Shown: positions 1 through 12,400 of the stretch, in pieces | How the letters are laid out: every line of letters starts with the position of its first letter | Position numbering within the stretch: the first letter of the stretch is position 1 | Assembly: GCA_015680685.1 (NCBI GenBank) | Contig: MNCI01025435.1 | Coordinates: 228,350-276,175, forward strand | DNA: 47,826 bases | Source of the DNA: Gnetum montanum | Lineage: Eukaryota; Streptophyta; Gnetopsida; Gnetales; Gnetaceae | Direction: 5' to 3' | The notes under the pieces: generated by a model | Database searches by the model: none | What the model was told of the DNA's origin: nothing | Seen by the model: the letters and a program-made list of their open reading frames with translations, nothing else | Translations under genes and position numbers: made by a program

Positions 1-1131
1 GTGCATTCTTGTTGCCCAAGTGGATGGTTTAACTGAATGCGTTGATGCAAAGTCACTAAATGTGGTTGGTTTGAGGCCGGAATTGGAATGAGATTTGCCA
101 AGTCACATTAATCATCAAACACACAAGGGGCTGTACACCACCTTGTTCTTGGGATTCCATTCCATTTCTCTTCTCTCCATCCTTCTCTCCATTGTTCACC
201 TCATTGCTAGTTGTATCATTAGTGTATATATTTTGGTTGATGCATTGTTTTCTTTTTGGTAAATTCTTGTGGTTAAGACTTTAACTCTTGTTCCAAAGGA
301 CATTCCTAGAGCCTACAGACTCTTTGAATGTGGGTTTGTCAGGGCATTAAGGGCATGAGCCTGCTTTGGGGAGGACCCACTGACATTCCTATTTGGTACA
401 TTAGTTAAATTCTTTCCCTTAACATTTTGCAATTAATTTTATTTTTGTTCATTTCCATCTTGACATCCCTTTCATCGATGCCATAGTTTTCCTTTTTTAT
501 CTATCTTCCTTATTCCTTTTCTTTCTCCATTCTAACGCTACCAGAGGTTCGTGATTAGTCATTGGGGGTATGGGGCCTGATTTTTTTATTTTTTCAATTT
601 TGTCCTAGTCCCAAAATTTTTGATTTTCTTCCTTGCCCCTACACCTTAATATATTTACAGATCCCTATCAGCCATACCACAACCTAGCCAATGGACCTAC
701 ACTGAAGCAAGGTATTAATTACATGATGATTTAATCACCCTTGCTAATATATGATTGTGTTGTGTGTGCAGATGGTGGACATACAACAACGGATTGGATT
801 TGGAGCAAACACTTGGAATGGAGTAGCGTTGAAGCAGCTATGCAAGGAGCAAGATCGATGGCGCACTTATGGATGGACAATGAAGGCACAATCTTGGCGT
901 TGGCAGTAGCAACACTTCTTTCTCTCTCTCTTTCTCAGCTGCCAACAAAGGCCTGATGTCATTGTAATAAGGTGTTCACCCTTGTTGTCATGAACACCAA
1001 TTTTGTCAAGTCTTGTAATAATGATCCGTTCACATGTCATCCCATTAGTTCCATTCCCCTCAATAATTCCATACCTACCTGATATTATTGTAAGGAACTT
1101 GAGGACAAGTTTTCATTTAGTCATGGGGGTA
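1..1131 (+). mobile_element. 3' noncoding interior of Ty3/gypsy element A
   Basis: This stretch aligns by eye with 45050-45892, the 3' part of element F: both carry the same words about poor coding potential, a pyrimidine-rich stretch and the same approach to the LTR. No long ORF is supported; the 71-codon frame at 741-956 has no recognisable motif and I do not call it a gene. It ends in a polypurine tract, TCATGGGGGTA (1121-1131), directly abutting the LTR that follows. This is the untranslated region between integrase and 3' LTR. The rest of the element lies left of the window. Confidence 0.75.
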
Positions 1132-2037
1132 TGATGAGATGCGATATTGTGGTCGTCGTGATATCGTGGTCCGTCGTCAAATCTATAAATAAGAGGAGGC
1201 ACTCCCCTCATTTCTCATCTTAGGCTAAAAGTAGTGAAGATCTGGCAGTTTGATCACCCCAGAGATAGAATATTTTCCATGTGCCTGCAGTAGGAGTCCC
1301 CAAGTGAACGGATCTTTATTCAAGCAGCTTTGTACTTGAATGCAAGTTGTGTACGGCAATAAAGACGAGCTTTGTGGATAAACCTTGCAGTGCATGGAAT
1401 AGGATTTTATTTAATATTATTTATTATTTTCCTAGTAACACGGTATAAGTACGACTTGGTTATGAGCATTGACGAATGTGTACGGCTAACCAAGGAATCG
1501 GCTACTCATCGCGATTAGATTCTCTCACCCTTATCTCCTAGAACGCAGGATGAGTACGACTTGATTATGAGCATCTATGGATGTGTACGACTAGTCAAGG
1601 AATTGGCTGCTCATCATGCTTAGGCTAGTTAGGTGCTTCAGTATGACCACTTCGAGCACGTGCGTTACGTGTGGTGATCCCAGTAATGATTAGCGTTTGG
1701 TAGCCACAGTTGCATAGTTCAGGGTGTGTACGGTAAGTGGGAACGGATGCTGACACTAGTTAATTTAGAGTTAGGTCCTTAGTTAGAGTTAGTTAGTTTC
1801 TCAACCCTTCACCTCATAGCGTAGAAGATAAAATCAAAAAAGACCAAAAAAATCATATACCTCGGACTTACATAACCATACATTATGACAACAACAAGTA
1901 AGTCTGGGAAGACAACGAATGATTAACCCCAAGTGTTCCATGGGGCGTTTAGGCATTTAGTCTGTGGAGTTCGACCAGATCACATGTGCTACGCTCGTTT
2001 CGTATGGTTAAGTGTAGGGGTACCTCGCCACTCATCA
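1132..2037 (+). repeat. 3' LTR of gypsy element A (906 bp)
   Basis: The LTR begins TGATGAGATG right after the polypurine tract and ends CGCCACTCATCA, the same ends as LTRs B, C and E. Inside are degenerate GATATC-type words (about 1142-1166), a TATA box TATAAATA (1184-1191) and an AATAAA polyadenylation signal near 1361. A 3' LTR is inferred because a PPT precedes it and no primer-binding site follows. The 5' LTR and its TSD partner are outside the window. U3 and the region downstream of TATA are closest to solo LTR C. Confidence 0.85.
1449..1618 (+). repeat. 105-bp partial tandem duplication inside LTR A
   Basis: Two degenerate copies start at 1449 and 1554, each beginning GTACGACTTG and ending in a CTCATC word. 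LTR C and the B LTRs do not have the second copy, which fits LTR A being longer (906 versus about 800 bp). Confidence 0.7.
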
Positions 2038-3575
2038 GTTCTTGATTTAGGATGGGACATCATCCCCATGACTAAGCATAAAGATAGGATAAGAGCTAAT
2101 AAGTGGATTGGTTGGTTCCATGCATCTTTTAAATGGTTGTATACTCTTATTTCTAATTCACTGGGTGTCTTCTAGTTTAGTGGCTACTGAGTAGACTTAT
2201 TTTCACTCACACACTTGTTCCTTAACTTTGTTGTGGATTTGTATAGGGGTTGTGTTGGTATTTTGAACTTCAGGCCCACAATTGCACCCTTTATTTTTAG
2301 TAGTAATGCATCGAGGTTTTTGTCTCTCCACAATGATAGGTTTATCATTTCCATCCTATGTTGGAGTGATGATGGTTCTTGACTTTTTTGTGTATGATTA
2401 GGAGACATTATTTCAGAGAGGAATGGTGTTGCACCGAATTGGCCTTGTGCATGTTTTGATGTGCTAGTATGTCTATGAGTCTTGCACTCATGCAAGGGAA
2501 CCATCCTAAAGAAAGAATTTTTCTGAGGTTATGGTGGAGATCTACTAGCCTTGTCATTTTTGTGTATGCTCACACCACAAATGACATTCTTTTGTTGATG
2601 TTGTGGTTCCGAACCTTCCTTTGTTGTTGGCAATGGCATATGGTGGAGGGAAGTATGAGAATATTGAGGATATGATGGGAAACAAGAGGCATGAGATGGT
2701 GATCCCATAGAAGATGTTGTAGGTTGATGATATTCAGGAGAGTGGTTGTAGTGATTTGAGGTAGAAGAAGTAGAACTAGTTGGCGAAATAGGTTGTTGAA
2801 CATAATATCTATATGGGTTTGGTTGGCAGTAAGGGTAGTACTAGTTTGATGATGGCCTTCCCCATGATTGTGGATTTTTCCACTATGGTTGATAGTATTT
2901 TTGAGGCTAATAAGAAGTCCCACTAGGATAGTACAGTTGGTTGGAAGACTGTCGATAATTACCTTGTGAAAAAGGTAATTTCTTAAGCATTTGCTTTTGT
3001 ACAAACTTGGGATTCAAAGAAAAAGCCCAATACTTATGTAGATGTAACATGATTGAGCAATAGCCCTTTGGATGGTCATATAGGTAAATGTAACATCCAT
3101 CATCCTCTTCTGTGGTTGAGTCTATAGCCTCTTCTTCTACAACTATTTTCCTTTTTTTTCAATAAGTGTTCCTAACTATTTCTTTGTTCTTTTTGCTCTT
3201 CTTGTTTTGATCACTTAATTGTTTTTGTGTTATCCTCTCCTCTATCATTTTTGCATAAGTTGTAACTTTGTCATTCATCAATTCCCATATCTTATCTAGC
3301 CTTGCTTCAAGCTCATTGATAAACTTTTGTATTGGCAAGGTTTGTTTTGAAATCACCTCATCATAGATATGGACTCTCTTCTTTTAAAGAGCTGGATCCC
3401 AGTTATATTCCTCTACATTCACTTATTTACGTAGCTCTCCTTCTTCTTTTGCCACCTACTTGATTAGCCTTTGTATCTTATGGGCTTTCAGTTTGTATAA
3501 CCAACATTGGACATAAATCCCAAGGGTCTTCCTTGTTTGATTATGAAGCCCATCTATGCACCTTGACTCAGGTAC
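2038..3575 (-). pseudogene. Minus-strand gag relic (Athila-like)
   Basis: Read on the minus strand, this is the C-terminal half of a gypsy gag. It has a segment matching F gag (about 3570-3380, motif RKTLGIY), a helical linker (3356-3159, LPIQKFINELEARLDKIWEL, like F 39812 on), a decayed zinc knuckle near 3100-3060 (first Cys and HPKGYC kept), and a Tyr/Pro/Gln-rich tail (about 3000-2200). Frames are broken by several stops. It lies next to LTR A in the opposite orientation, so it is from another insertion. The long open frame 2570-3004 is out of register with the gag reading and is only a shadow of the Pro/Tyr-rich codons. Confidence 0.75.
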
Positions 3576-3806
3576 TTCACTAGATGCTTAGTTGTTAAGA
3601 GCTTGTCTATATATGCGTAATCATTTCCTTAAATTATAATTTATGTGTATGAGCTAAGTTTATTTATATGGTGATTTTGAGCTTATAGTTATTTTGTGCA
3701 TTTTTTTAAAAGGCTATCTCTATGTGCCTTGGCTTTGAGTGATCATCTTTATTATCACTATTCTAGCTCATGTTGTGAGCTATCCCAATCTTTAAAAGGG
3801 GAAGAT
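3576..3806. other. AT-rich spacer, no gene seen
   Basis: There is no coding signal. The right end (3794-3806, AAAAGGGGAAGAT) looks like a polypurine tract. Confidence 0.4.
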
Positions 3807-4072
3807 TGTTGGGTATTTGAAACTTAGTTGCAAGTTTGGCTTTGTAATAGAGCTCCATTTTGAGGGGATTCAAGCTTTTGTCTTGTCTTTCATAGGAAAG
3901 CTTGTATTTGCACAAGCTATTCGTGCCACATCAGCATATAGAACTCACTACTAGAGCCATTTTTCTCCTTCCTTTGTTCTTCTCTTCTTCTCAATCTTTC
4001 TCTCTCTTCTTTGTAAATGTTCTTCTCTTTTTAACTTAACAAGCTATGTAATTCTTGTGTCTTTGTGTTAAG
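3807..4072 (+). repeat. Possible start of a Copia-type LTR, split by element B
   Basis: The sequence TGTTGGGTATTTGAAAC follows a purine tract ending GGGGAAGAT, the usual junction of a plant Copia interior with its 3' LTR. A pyrimidine-rich leader-like stretch follows. Element B then inserted at 4078 (TSD ACAAG), so the rest of this LTR, if real, would resume at 13990. I could not find its CA end with certainty. Confidence 0.35.
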
Positions 4073-4077
4073 ACAAG
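4073..4077 (+). repeat. Target-site duplication of B, left copy (ACAAG)
   Basis: ACAAG directly precedes the TGATGAATC start of the 5' LTR and is repeated at 13985-13989 after the CTCATCA end of the 3' LTR. Confidence 0.9.
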
Positions 4078-4870
4078 TGATGAATCATGGTTTGCTAGGC
4101 TTCGATATTGGGTATGCGATATCACAGCCTAGATACAATATCATATACGTGATATCGTGATTCCTATGTTAGCCTATAAATATAGCACTCAGGCGCATAG
4201 TTGACAAGTTTTTGGAGGAGTTAAGTTCTTTTGGAAATTTAGTTTTTATTTTTTAGTTTCTTTCAAGCTAGTTATTATTAGTGCATGCTCGTAGTGTGAC
4301 ATTTGTAATTGCATGACACCTTTGTTCGAGTGTGACGTACTTGGACACGTGCATGATTGGCAATAAAGATCAAGATTACTTTCATCATTACAACATTTAC
4401 TTAGATTAATATTTTTTAATTATTTAATGCCTTCTTTAGTTAATAGTTTGATTTATTATTATTTACTTTTCTTGTCATTAAGTGAAACGTGTATGCTTTA
4501 ATCATGAGCGTTTAAGTGCGAATACTTGGCATGCCCAGCAGTAATCTCACGAAGTCCGAGACATGTACAGATAGTTAAGGATGGATACCATTGTCATAGG
4601 ATAATTTAGGTTTTTCTTCCATTATTAGTTTAATCAATTTATCTTTTCTATTGTCAAGAGCAGCATAGAATTAGGACAACATCCTATGCCTCACTTTGGA
4701 CTAAAATATACATGATAAAGCTACTACTAGTCTAGGTGGGAAGACAACGAACTGCCATCAACATATAACTGTCTAGGTGCCACAACTAGTCCATCTATGG
4801 AGTTTGCCTAGATCGCACGTTCACACTCATATTGATATGGTTGAGCAGAGGGGTACCTCGCTACTCATCA
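4078..4870 (+). repeat. 5' LTR of element B (793 bp)
   Basis: It starts TGATGAATCATGG and ends CTACTCATCA. U3 has several GATATC-like words (about 4102-4160). The TATA box TATAAATA is at 4175-4182, and an AATAAA signal lies near 4361. It matches the 3' LTR (13188-13984) across its whole length with scattered substitutions and small indels. Confidence 0.92.
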
Positions 4871-4871
4871 T

Positions 4872-4889
4872 TGGCTTCGTTGCCGGGGA
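4872..4889 (+). promoter_or_regulatory. Primer-binding site, tRNA-Asp type
   Basis: TGGCTTCGTTGCCGGGGA starts 2 nt after the LTR. From memory of plant tRNA-Asp(GTC), the complement of its 3' end is TGGCGCCGTTGCCGGGGA, so 16 of 18 positions match. A tRNA-Asp primer is typical of Athila and some Tat elements. Confidence 0.85.
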
Positions 4890-4995
4890 TGGTGCTAGTT
4901 ATCTAGATTAGTTATATTACACAAGATCATTGTAAAAGTGTATTAATGATATATCTTTCAAGAAGTATTCAAACACACACCACAAATCGACAACA

Positions 4996-7170
4996 ATGTC
5001 TCACTCACATGGAAACGATTATGAACTGTATAGTGCACCTATTCATTAGAGAACTAACAAAATATACAATGAAGAAGATTGGAGTGATCCACCTTATGAA
5101 GGGGTTTTTCATGACCATGGCCATCCTAATGACACTCAAAGAATACATTCATCTAAGGTAGAAAATTTTAAAGAAGATGACGTTAGTCCTAAACTAGGGA
5201 AGGCCTCAAGGCCTAAGACCTCCTTGGTACTTAGAAATGATAAACCAAGGAACCTTGAAGAACATTATATAAGCCATGGCTATCCTACCAATTCCTCCTT
5301 TTCATCTTCCCCCTCAACTTCAACATCTAGTTCTAATGAAGATGAATGTACATATAGAGATAGAGCTCCATAAAAGGATAGGAATAAAAGCAAAAATTGA
5401 ACCCACAAACACACTCAAGGTCATCAACATGAACACAAGCCCCATTATCACCATCGATCAAATAGAGATTTTAATCACAACTTGTCTGATGATGATAAAC
5501 CCTTATTAGTCCCTAAAAGCCTAATGCATATCATAGAGGCCATTAAGATATCTCACAGGCATCACAAGAAGATCAACTACCTAAGCTTGACCTAAATAAT
5601 ATTCCAAAATTTTTAGGAGTCTATGATTCAGATTCACAACATCATTTACAAGCCTTCCATGATGCTTGTGTGCTCAACAATGTGGATAGTAATTGGCAAA
5701 AGCTTAAGCTCTTTCCTAGGATACTAATCGATAAAGTTGAAGTGTGGTATAGATCATTAGAACCAAATTCAATCAGACGATGGTCAACCATGAGAGAACT
5801 TTTCAATAAAAGATACTAGACTTATGTGCAAGTGTCTGCCTTGAGGAGACAAATCCAAAGATGGAAACAAGAACAACATAAACCCTTGAACATGGCCTTA
5901 GATAGATACTATGCCTTACTAAATAAATGTCTAGGTCATAGTCCCTAAATTATAGATGGGCTTAGCAATGAAATGAGGGTGAACCTTGGAAACTATGCCC
6001 GAGGACAAATATATAAGCTCCAAGCCCACCAAGTCAAAGAACTAATAGAGCTTCTAACAAAAGAAGAGAGAGAATTATCTAAATGGGATAATGCCATTAC
6101 ATTTGAGTAGGATCCAACTCTAGAAATAACAAAGGTCTAGAACTACAAGGAAGAGGAAGCAACCAATTATGAAAAGGTGATACAGTTCCAACCTTTGCCA
6201 ATATAGAAATCGATAGATGAAATTGAGGCAAAGCATAACAAGATGATCATATGGAAAAATGAACAAAGTGTGAACATAGAAGACACTATTGGGGAGAGGA
6301 TCATCCAAAATAAACCTGGCAATAGAAACAAACAGAGGGCACAGAAATCAGAAACAGTTAAGAACATTGTTTAGCAACCAGGGAGAATGGCTAAGGGTAA
6401 TGAGACCAAAGGCTCAACTATAGATAATGAGGATGAATGTGATGTTTGTTTATATGGCCATCCAAAGGGCCATTGCTCAGTCTTTTCACATCTATATGAG
6501 CATTGGGTGGTGAAGCGGCATCCAAAATTTGTACAAAGGTATTAGTTTAGGCACATCCTTGTTCCACAAGGTAATTATGGATAACCCCATAACCCCTTGT
6601 ACTATCCTGAGGGAAGCTATTACCAACCTTAGCACTTTTCTCCACCACAGTGGAAAAACTCATAGGCATGGGGGAGGCCACCATCTAGCTAGCCACATCC
6701 TTCCTATCCACCAAAACCAAACACCTATTATGTTCAACATTCTATTTCTTCAACCAATTCTGAATCCTCTACCTCCAATCACCACTATCACTATCCTAAG
6801 TACCATTGACCCGTGTCTTCTCCTGAGGGTTCACCACCTCATACTTCTCACACTTCTCCTCACCCTCGATATTCTCATCCTTCACCTCCTTCTACACTAC
6901 CATCAAATGTATTGGATGGTTTGACAACACCATGCCAACCAACAGATGTAACTTGTGTTGTTGCAATTAACAAAAGTAGGTTTCCTACGCAACATTGGAA
7001 GCATTCCTTCTTTGGGCATGGCCATAGGAAGAAGAATCATGCTTCCAAACCTACTCCACCATTTAAACCAGCCCAAGGTCAAATTGGTGCCACACCTTCC
7101 TTAGCTCCATCAACAGCCCTTGTCACTATAACCAGGCCTCCACCTCACACTTCAACATCCACATGATCTA
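4996..7170 (+). pseudogene. gag of element B, decayed
   Basis: The likely start is the ATG at 4996 in the context CACAACAATGTC. A low-complexity Ser/His/Asp-rich N-terminal part (about 5000-5560) is followed by the Retrotrans_gag-type core (about 5590-6110; LNNIPKFLGVYD, LKLFPRILIDKV, SIRRWSTMRELF). A CX2CX3HX4C zinc knuckle (6438-6476, ending HPKGHC) and a Pro/Tyr/Ser-rich tail (to about 7170) follow. Gag packages the element's RNA; the knuckle binds nucleic acid. The frame shifts near 5570 and many stops interrupt it, most at positions where other copies have Gln or Arg. Homologues in this window are F gag (38700-40173) and the relic at 2038-3575. No protease or polymerase follows. Confidence 0.85.
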
Positions 7171-9423
7171 GTGAATTCACTAATGTGAATGGACACATAG
7201 ATCCATGCATACTGCTATATAGTCAAGGGTTCCATAGTGGGCTAGATTTCCCTCATAATGTACACACACCATCTAACCTACCCCACTATGTTTTACATAA
7301 TCATGTGTGTGACCATCGGTTTCTCTACCTAGCCACTATACCACTACTAGATACCCAATGGCTGGGGCATGAAGGGTTCCTAACATTCTATTCATCCACT
7401 TATTAATCCTAGCCATGCCCAAATGTTTAGTCATGGGGGTTACCCCCATTCTAATTTCTAGGATTCTTAAGCGTTATTTTATCCTTTTTTTATGATTTTT
7501 TGTCATTTCTCTATTTCTTTTATTTTTTCTAATTGTTGTTTTTAATTTTCTGTTGTAATCTTGACCGTGAATAAGTTGATCATGTTGTCCATTAAGGTGA
7601 GATTTTTCTCTATGTTGCCTAGTCATAAGGGATTGATTATTTGAACATTGAGACCATGACATCCATCCACCTATTCCATTAATAAGAGGTTCGTGCTCTG
7701 GTCACAATGGTAATCTTTTTCATCATCCAACTATAAATAATTTGATAATCATTGTTTCTGGAGAGATGATTGAAGGACCAAGGTGGAATGACAAGGGTGT
7801 GACATCAAAGGGATTCATAGATTCTCTTGGGCTACTACCATATGTTCTATTGTGTTGTCGATGTTGTAACTATATCCTTGTATATCTAATGAAAAATGGA
7901 AATAAGAGCAACTCAAAATGGCACTAAATAAGCTTCTGTGGGTCCCACTAGAAAGACATGTACCCATGCCTAAAGGTAGGAAACTTCATAGAGCCATCAA
8001 TATATATATAATAAAAGTATGCCATCATGATGCTCCTACATTGCTCCTCCCTTGAACAAAATGCTAAGTGATGTTACTTCTTGCAACTTCAGTAGACTTA
8101 TGGTTGTTTGTTGATGGGATGAAGTGATGCAATGTCACTGCAATGTGGTATGGAATTGGTCTAAAACTTGGAAAGCTAGACACATGGTTATTTAACCACT
8201 AATTACATATAAGATTCCATTGTGACCATCATTAGAAACCTCATGCCTCGATTTCTGCGATTCCTTCTACAGTCCATCTCATCTCGTTGTCTGAATGTTC
8301 ATAACTTGTGGTTGGTGTAATGTAGAGTTATTATCTCAACTCAGTGGTTCTAACATATGTGTTTTGTTCATAGGTATATGTTGCATTCAAATTCTCTAGT
8401 TCCCATTGACATTAGAGGTGTGGTTCCATAAGGGCATCATAGGCTAGAGCCTGCTTTGGGTTGGATCCACTTGTGTAACTTTTCTAACTTGTCCTTGTTG
8501 CACATGACCACATTATTTTACACCCTTTGACTACTCACCTAAGTGAACTATCCCTTTGACTACTCACCTAAGTGAACTATCTTTTCCCTTATCATTTTAA
8601 TCAATCATTCCTCAACAATTACTATACACCCTTCATCCTAGCCCCTTTTCACAAATTTTGATATATGACTTCATCATGACACACTTCTAGTGCCTCAAAA
8701 CTAATTTTCCAAATACCCTAGACCTTCCAATTTAATCTCAAATCCTCCATTAAATATCAAAAATTCATTATTTCCACTCAATCCATGCATTTAGTGCATG
8801 TCGGTGGGGACGTGATATTGCATCTATCCTGATATCGGGTGCGTGATATTAGGTCTTGCCTCCTTATATATAGTTATGACCCCATCTACGTCAATGTTCA
8901 TTTCCTTCATTTGCGACTAGGGGAGTTAAAACTTTCATTTGTGATTTAGAGATTTACCTCTCCATCTTCCAAGTGTAATATCTAGCTCCCTAACATTCCG
9001 ATTTTAATTCTGTCTAATCCTATTTGAACCTAGAGTGTTCCACTTAGTCATGGTGGGGTACTATAGTAGGAAGTGTGCATACCTTTTTTCGAGATTCACT
9101 ATCATCTGAAGGATATCATAGGGGTAAGAAATGAAATATTTACTAAAGAAACATTTTATGTTTAAATCCCAAGTTAATTTTTATCAATCACCTAGGTTTT
9201 TCTTTACCCAAATGATTGTAATTTCCACATGTAAAGAAATTGATAAAGCCCAACAATGTAAGGTCAACAATAACACCTTTTGGAGCCACTTCTTAGAAAT
9301 ATTTCTAACTCTAAAATCACATTATGTAATTATGGACTATTAACTAAGGCAATGAGTAAGGTATGAGTTGATAAAAATTTCTCTACGCAACCTTAGTAAC
9401 AGTTGATCTTTGTGTGATTACAA
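7171..9423 (+). mobile_element. Noncoding middle of element B
   Basis: No gene is supported here. A PPT-like word, AGTCATGGGGGT, lies at about 7430-7441, just after gag. From about 7550 the sequence matches element E read on the minus strand (38610 downwards), including a block around 7930-7975 about pairs of CATGCCTAAAGG-type words and another around 8440-8470 (GCCTGCTTTGGG) that also recurs at about 348-362 in A. The right part holds the internal promoter described separately. A second PPT-like word lies at 9048-9060. Confidence 0.75.
8805..8873 (+). promoter_or_regulatory. Internal U3-like promoter ahead of ORF2 in B
   Basis: Several GATATT/GATATC words (8811-8849) are followed by the TATA box TATATATAG (8865-8873). 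This is the same design as the U3 ends of LTRs A, B, C and E, but here inside the element, 559 bp before the ORF2 start codon. Element E has the matching arrangement on the minus strand (TATA at 37231-37224, 551 bp before its ORF2 start). It is inferred to drive a separate ORF2 transcript. Confidence 0.55.
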
Positions 9424-12400
9424 ATGGCCCCAAAAAGAAGAGATTGAGTAGGACCTTTGTAAGGAGTAGCTAAACACTTGAGAGGAGGTAGAGGCTAGGG
9501 ATCTCATGTAGAACATGTAGAGTAGGAAGCACACTCATTTAGCATTCATCAGGAAACCCCTATGACAGTGTAATCTAGAATGTCTCAAATTGTCCCAGGG
9601 GTTTCCTAAAACTAGGGCAATGTCTCACATTGTCCCTAGAATGTCTCCAAGCCATTTGGGAGAATTCCACCTTCTCAATCGTGATCGTGGAGCTCAATTT
9701 TGGGCCTTTCACCGAGTTTGCTTTTGAACCAGTGTAGACTCAACTTAAGGCATCTCCATTGTGGCCTATTCTCTTGGAAAGTGGTGACTAGTATTTGGGT
9801 GAGACATACCAATTTTGGCATGGCAAGGAAGGAGGCACCATTTCCAATGTAGGTGGCATTCTAGTTGATTTCTCTGCAAGGGCCATTGTAGAGGTCTTGA
9901 ATCTTCCAAATAAGGGATTGAAGGTTGCTCATCTATCCACTCGCTCGAACACGAATGCAAGAAAGTTATGATTGAAATGGGCTTGTGACAAAGAAAATAA
10001 AGCTTATGAGGAATTGACCTTGGAAGAGAGGATTTACTTCAAGATCGGCACTTATCACATTTTCCCCACCAAAGGCTTAAACAAACTATCTACTTATGCG
10101 GCACGAGGTAGTGCAATTTTGATGGGAAAATTTAAAGCAAATTTGCCCCATTTATATTTGATAGAAATACTAAGGTGATTCAAAGAAAAGAAAGATAGGG
10201 AAGCTTGCCTTACCTTTTCCTTGTCTCATCAGGAAGTTGTGCAAATGTGTTGGAATTTTGGGTTATATGAATGATACTCTTAGAAAGCCCAAAATGCTTC
10301 ATATGTTGAACCAATCAAACTATTGGCGCCAAGGAAAGACATTGGAAAGCAATCAAAGTAAGAAGAAGAGTGAACGATTGAGCCCATTGCACCTCAAATG
10401 GTAGGGCCTAGCTAACAACAAGAAGCAAGGCCTGGCACACAACCCATAAGCCAGCAAGTCCAACAATCGTCACCACCGCAACAGGACTATTTATTGTCCA
10501 TCAGTCATCTCAAAACCATTGCTAAGACAGTAAGTTAGGAAAGTCATGATGCCAAGAATTTATCCAGGGTAGTTGACAATGTCGTTCAGGCCATTGTTTC
10601 AACTGACCCTGCGAGTGGACACATTTTGTTGATTTCAAGAGGAGAGTCCTAGTGGTCTTAGCAAATCTTTGGAAATGCTGCATCCTTCTAAGTCAGATTA
10701 GAAACTGGTGAAGGTGTCATAGTTGTGGTCATGTAGCACTAGGATGTGATAGGCGCAGTAGAGGTGGTTATAGACCACATCAAAGAATCTTTTAAAGTCC
10801 TTTTTTTGCCATTGGCAGATTTCATGAGAGCATGTGATGCTCAAGTTTTGGCCAGTTCCTCAATGACTCCTATAGAACATGAGGATGTTTTGGATTGCTT
10901 GCTACAAACATGACAAGTCATGGCTTCCTTATTTGACATCCCTCAAGATGTCACAACAACATAATTAGACCTCATTTTAACAAAAGGAAAATTGATCATG
11001 GCTAAAGTTAGGGTTGAGTATGCAGAAGCAGAGCTGCAAAGACTACAAGAAAAGCTCATCACCCTACAAGCTAAATAAAGGGATCCTTCCCTCTTCATTG
11101 TAGTTGACCAATGGGATGTTTTTAGAAATGAGCAACTAAATAAACTGTTGGAAGAGAATGAAAATGTGGCAAGGGAGAAAGAATAGGCCAATTGGGATGC
11201 TTCCAAGGTACAAGCTTAAATGTACATACATGCTAAGGCTCTTAAGGCCCTACAAGAAGAGAATAAACAGCTTTCTACTAAAAATCTTCAGTTGATGGCA
11301 ATTAAGAAACAAAAGAATGTTGTTGAAGAAAGCTTTCAACAAATGTGAGAATAATTAGTATAAGTCAACTAAGATATTGATGAACCGCGATATCCTGTAT
11401 GCGATATCCGCGATATCGCGTCCGCCCCCTCGATATCATGTACGTGATTTCATGGCCCACTGCAACATCTATAAATAAGAGGTGGCTTTCCCTTATTCAC
11501 TCACTTAGACTTAGACCCTTAGCCAAACTATAATAGTTTTACCATTCCAGAGTTAGAATAATTTCCATGTGCCTGCAGTAGGAGTCTTAAAGTGAATGGA
11601 TCTTTATTCAAGCAAATTGTACCCGAGCATACATTTGTGTACGACAATAAAGATGAACTTTCTGATAAACCTTGCAGCATGTGGACTAAGCTAAATAGGA
11701 ATTAATTATTGTTAAATGTTTAATTGCTTTCCTAGATAATTAATCTCTCTCAACCCTTGACTCTCCTAGTTAAGTGCACTTAGTACGACTGCTTTGAGCA
11801 CGTGTGTAATGCTTGGTAATCCACTAATGAGTAGCGTTTGGTAATCCCAGTAGCATTGCACTAGTTCAGGGTGTGTGCATCAAGTGGAAACAGATACTAG
11901 TGCTAGGGAAATTAGAACTTAGTTAGTGAATAGTTAATATAAGTTAGTCACTTAGTTCTCTTCACCCTTCCCCTATTAGCATAAGACATTTAAAAGATAA
12001 AAGATATCAATATCATATACCTCAAGCTTACTTAACCATACAACCATGACAATACAAGTAAGTTTGGGAAGACAACGATTGATTAACCTTAAGTGTTCCA
12101 TTAGGGCACGTAAGCACTTAGTCCTTGGAGTTCAACCGGATCGTGCGTGAAACACTCGTATTTGTATGGCTGAGTGTAGGGGTACCTCGCCACTCATCAG
12201 ATATGAATCACTTGGCCAAGGAAAATAGCTATGGAGGAGGTTCGCACCATCTATCAAAAGATGGTAATAGAGATTAGTGCATGGTAGAATGAGGCCAAGA
12301 AGCATGAGAAGTTGAAAGGGCAGTTCCACAATCAGGTGGGGATGTACAAAGAAATAATCAAAAAGGAGATCTGTATGGCTAAGACTCACATTAACTCTTT

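Noticed and set aside
2570-3004. 144-codon minus frame, with look-alikes at 6529-6924 and 40219-40491
   Set aside because: The three share sequence because they are the same off-frame reading of the Pro/Tyr/Gln-rich gag tail. The gag frame carries the zinc knuckle and aligns better.
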